The notes beneath the pieces are model-generated. The model did no database searches and was not told the DNA's origin. It saw nothing but the letters and a program-made list of their open reading frames with translations. Position numbers and translations under genes: made by a program. Source: Rhizopus sp. PT2906 (taxonomy: Eukaryota; Mucoromycota; Mucoromycetes; Mucorales; Rhizopodaceae). Taken from it: DNA of 64,000 nt. Below, in pieces: positions 61,097-64,000 of the stretch. The stretch lies in NCBI GenBank assembly GCA_025529335.1, contig JAMYHX010000014.1, positions 1-64,000 of the forward strand. The letters run 5' to 3'. The stretch's first letter is position 1. The number at the start of each line of letters is the position of its first letter.

Positions 61097-62821
61097 ATGA
61101 ACAGTCCTCACCCCAATTCACCTCATGTCACCATTCCTTCAAGAGATCGTACACCTTCTTCCAATGGTGCTCTCATGGTAGAGTACTCGCAACCGATACG
61201 CACCACGGGTGAAAGACTTGGTTCTCTCGTTGGAGCTTCACTTACGACAGTTGGCGACAGTGTCTATGTGTTTGGCGGATTTGATCAATACACCGATGAA
61301 ATCTTTAATAAATTGTATAAGCTTGAGTACAAAGACACCTGCCATTGGACACAAGTGATTTATACAAAAGGAGAGCCACCTATCAAACGCCACGATCACT
61401 CAGCTACCTTATGGAACGGAAATAAATTAATTATTTTTGGTGGCAATTCTGAAGAAGATCGATACTTTAATGACATTGTCGTACTCGACCTCGATACGCT
61501 TACCTGGTATCATCCAGAGACGGCTGGATTTATTCCTGAAGGACGCATTAAACATTCGGCAACCATTTTTGAAGACAAGCTCTATATTGCAGGAGGAGTG
61601 TATGCAGACTCGACATCCTCTTTTGCAGACACCCTACTGGTTTTAAACTTGCGGACTTGGGAATGGGAAAGGCCGATACCATTTACAAGACGAGCACAGC
61701 ATATGAGTTTTGTGTATAACAAAAGATTGTACTTGTATGGAGGTCTGCGTGAAGATATGAGTCGATCCAATGATTTTACGTTTATTGATTTATACAGGCC
61801 AGATAACATGACACAGCTCGACATCACATCAACATCTTCACCGTCGTTGTTGTTTGGTCAGCGGTTTGCTCAGATATGTGGCGATCAATTAGTTGTCCTG
61901 GTAACCATACCATTTAGAGAAGCTGTCATCACCGCTCCTGCAACTGGATTATGGACCTTGGATTTGTCATGTATGCAGTGGCAGTGTCGTGAATTAGGGG
62001 AGCGGTATGAAACTTGCAGCTGGCACTGTTTTTCAATGACTGAAAATGACAAATACTTTTACCTGTTTGGCACGAATGAAGACGATCCCGAGGAATTCTA
62101 TTCGATGACACTGCGGGTAGATCTGGAGGAAGTCGGTGTCGTGCCTGTACCACCCCCACAACTGGGACATGATTTGCTTAGGCTGATGAAGGAAGAAAAC
62201 AAGAAGGGACAAGAGCCAAACTTTACCATCTGCTCTTCTGTAGAACCAGATGAACCTGGCATATCCGTCCATCGCCTGATCCTTCTCGCGCGATGGCCCT
62301 ATTTTGTGAGCCTGTGGGAGTCGGGTATGTCAGAAGCAGTGAACAACAAAATTGCCATTGCTGAACCTTTGTCAACACTCAGAGGATTTGTAAAGTACCT
62401 GTACTCAGATTCAATAGAAGACGAAAACGAATTTTCAACAGAACTGGTTTCTGATTTGTTAGTAATGGCTCACATCTATATGGTGCCTAGACTCTCGGCC
62501 CTGTGTGTCAGAAGATTGTTTAATGAAATAGATATTGAAACAGCAAGTAAAATCTATCACAGTGCAAGTCTTTCAGAGCAAAAAGGGTTACAGCAAGCAG
62601 CACTACATTACATCTTTCAACATTTTGGCGCAGTGTCTCATACAGCTGCTTTCAGGTCCCTACCAAGACCAATACTATTTCAAATATGGGACTACATGCC
62701 AGAAAATGCTTCCATCGTAGGCAGAGGACAACAAGATATGTATCAGCAGTCCCTTCCGGCAACACAAATCGCACTTTTAGAAAACGAAAATAGAGAAGAC
62801 GATCTTGAGATGGATGACTAG
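61097..62821 (+). CDS. Kelch-repeat BTB-domain protein
   Basis: Single-exon gene of 574 aa. Five to six kelch repeats fill about residues 35-340, with the usual GG pairs: VYVFGGFDQY, KLIIFGGNSEED, LYIAGGVYAD, LYLYGGLRED. A BTB/POZ-like domain starts near 375 (ISVHRLILLARWPYFVSLWE) and is followed by a helical BACK-like tail. Kelch-BTB proteins often recruit targets to cullin-3 ligases or scaffold cell polarity; which one applies here cannot be told from sequence. The C-terminus is acidic. It lies 248 bp upstream of the Hsp90 gene in the same direction. Confidence 0.88.
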   Translation: MNSPHPNSPHVTIPSRDRTPSSNGALMVEYSQPIRTTGERLGSLVGASLTTVGDSVYVFGGFDQYTDEIFNKLYKLEYKDTCHWTQVIYTKGEPPIKRHDHSATLWNGNKLIIFGGNSEEDRYFNDIVVLDLDTLTWYHPETAGFIPEGRIKHSATIFEDKLYIAGGVYADSTSSFADTLLVLNLRTWEWERPIPFTRRAQHMSFVYNKRLYLYGGLREDMSRSNDFTFIDLYRPDNMTQLDITSTSSPSLLFGQRFAQICGDQLVVLVTIPFREAVITAPATGLWTLDLSCMQWQCRELGERYETCSWHCFSMTENDKYFYLFGTNEDDPEEFYSMTLRVDLEEVGVVPVPPPQLGHDLLRLMKEENKKGQEPNFTICSSVEPDEPGISVHRLILLARWPYFVSLWESGMSEAVNNKIAIAEPLSTLRGFVKYLYSDSIEDENEFSTELVSDLLVMAHIYMVPRLSALCVRRLFNEIDIETASKIYHSASLSEQKGLQQAALHYIFQHFGAVSHTAAFRSLPRPILFQIWDYMPENASIVGRGQQDMYQQSLPATQIALLENENREDDLEMDD

Positions 62822-62989
62822 CAAAATAAATTTTTTTTTTTTTTTGTTCTTTGCGTTTCTTTGGAAAGCGTCCATAAATTACTTTATTTGGTATCTTGCC
62901 CATTGTTTTCCCTTTTCTGCGTGTAAATTAAAAGCCCGATTTTTTCTGGCAGGTTCGAGCGATTACGAGGATGATGGAATCAAACAGAG

Positions 62990-62996
62990 TATATAA
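62990..62996 (+). promoter_or_regulatory. TATA box of the Hsp90 gene
   Basis: TATATAA, 73 bp before the start codon at 63069. Heat-shock elements (inverted nGAAn repeats) upstream are at best imperfect. Confidence 0.55.
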
Positions 62997-63068
62997 GAGC
63001 ATCCCTGTTCCCTTTTTTTGCTTTTTTCTTCTTTAGCTTTTTTTCGATTCGATTTCTTCCTTCACAAG

Positions 63069-64000
63069 ATGGTCGCCGAAACTGAAACCTTTTCATTCCA
63101 AGCTGAAATCTCTCAATTGATGAGTTTGATCATCAATACCTTCTATTCCAACAAGGTAAAGTATATACATTTACCATGGTGTAAATGAGTATCTAACTTC
63201 TTGTAGGAAATCTTCTTGCGTGAGTTGATCTCCAACGCTTCTGATGCCTTGGACAAGATTCGCTACCAGTCCTTGACGGACCCTTCTGTGCTTGATAGCG
63301 AAAAGGAACTCTATATCCGCATCATCCCTGACAAGAAGAACAACATCTTGTCCATTCGCGATACTGGTATCGGTATGACCAAGGCTGATTTGGTCAACAA
63401 CTTGGGTACCATTGCCAAGTCTGGTACCAAGGCCTTTATGGAAGCCCTCTCTTCTGGTGCGGATATCTCCATGATTGGTCAATTCGGTGTCGGTTTCTAC
63501 TCTGCTTACCTTGTTGCTGATAAGGTTCAAGTCATCACCAAGCACAACGATGACGAACAATACATTTGGGAATCTGCCGCTGGTGGTTCTTTCACCATCA
63601 CTCGTGATGAAGTTAACCCTCCTCTCGGTCGTGGTACCGAAATGCGTCTCTTCTTGAAGGAAGATCAACTTGAATATCTTGAAGAGAGAAGAATCAAGGA
63701 TATTGTCAAGAAGCACTCTGAATTTATCTCCTATCCTATTCAACTTGTTGTTGAAAAGGAAGTTGAAAAGGAAGTCTCTGACGATGAAGAAGAAGTCGTC
63801 TCTGAAGAAGGTGCCAAGATTGAAGAAGTCAAGGACGAAGAAGACAAGAAGGATGAGAAGAAGAAGAAGACTGTGAAGGAAACGGTAACTGAAAAAGAAG
63901 AACTCAACAAGACCAAGCCTCTGTGGACCCGTAACCCCGAGGACGTCAAGTCTGAAGAATATGCCGAATTCTACAAGGCTCTCACCAATGACTGGGAAGA
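63069..64000 (+). CDS. HSP90: Hsp90 chaperone, 5' part (runs off the window)
   Basis: Cytosolic ATP-dependent chaperone. Exon 1 is 63069..63155 and exon 2 begins at 63207 after a 51-nt intron; the window ends inside the gene, after about 290 codons. The GHKL ATPase domain is complete to the eye: FSFQAEISQLMSLIINTFYS, then EIFLRELISNASDALDKIRY with the catalytic Glu and Mg-binding Asn, DTGIGMTKADLVNNLGTIAK and GQFGVGFYSAYLVAD. The charged linker (DDEEE and KKDEKKKK) follows, then the start of the middle domain (TKPLWTRNPEDV). Codon usage is C-rich at third positions compared with neighbours, as expected of a highly expressed gene. Confidence 0.95.

Noticed and set aside
62850..62965. Heat-shock elements upstream of Hsp90
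   Set aside because: TTC/GAA blocks occur but not with the regular 5-bp spacing needed; only the TATA box is convincing.

Overview
This window looks like nuclear DNA of an early-diverging filamentous fungus, most likely Mucorales (Mucoromycota). The evidence is AT-rich spacers, many 40-65 nt introns with GTAAGT-like donors and CTAAC/TAG acceptors, pyrimidine tracts just before start codons, and a fungal gene set (GT15 mannosyltransferase, UPF0658, Sip3/Lam, Rtt109, GH47, GDA1/CD39 apyrase). No bacterial, organellar or CRISPR features were seen. For most spliced genes I read the exons by eye, and the summed exon lengths are divisible by three.

Layout. 1-5 kb: a short Sfp1-like zinc-finger gene, a Golgi mannosyltransferase and a UPF0658 membrane protein. 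5.2-7.6 kb: an inverted-repeat element and a broken unknown ORF. 8.9-18.1 kb: a Pex8-like peroxin, a Sip3/Lam-like sterol-transfer protein and a mitochondrial methionine aminopeptidase. 18.5-32.7 kb, gene-dense: a soluble-adenylyl-cyclase-like giant (1,685 aa), a DEK_C/HIRIP3-like chromatin protein, a GH47 mannosidase, a CENP-O-like kinetochore protein and a Dis3L2/Ssd1-family RNase. 33.1-34.7 kb: a small Cys ORF, a Fanzor-like C-terminal fragment and a 106-bp tandem repeat. 34.9-55.4 kb: an MFS transporter, a Cys/Pro-rich peptide, a repeat protein ending in a CaaX box, Rtt109, N-acetylglutamate synthase, an NDP-glucose 4,6-dehydratase, gamma-tubulin complex protein 2, an SLC35F-like transporter, an apyrase and Rab5. 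55.7-59.8 kb: a transposon graveyard holding a second Fanzor-like pseudogene and a decayed MULE-like element with a peptidase-like module. 61-64 kb: a kelch/BTB protein and the 5' part of Hsp90.

Most genes are unrelated housekeeping neighbours. Shared themes are the secretory pathway and glycans (GT15, GH47, apyrase, SLC35, UPF0658, the 4,6-dehydratase), membranes and organelles (Sip3/Lam, Pex8, Rab5) and chromosomes or spindle (Rtt109, HIRIP3-like, CENP-O, GCP2). The most unusual content is the pair of Fanzor-family remnants (eukaryotic relatives of the RNA-guided nuclease TnpB), with the second lying next to the MULE-like relic. All calls are from reading the sequence; no database search was run.
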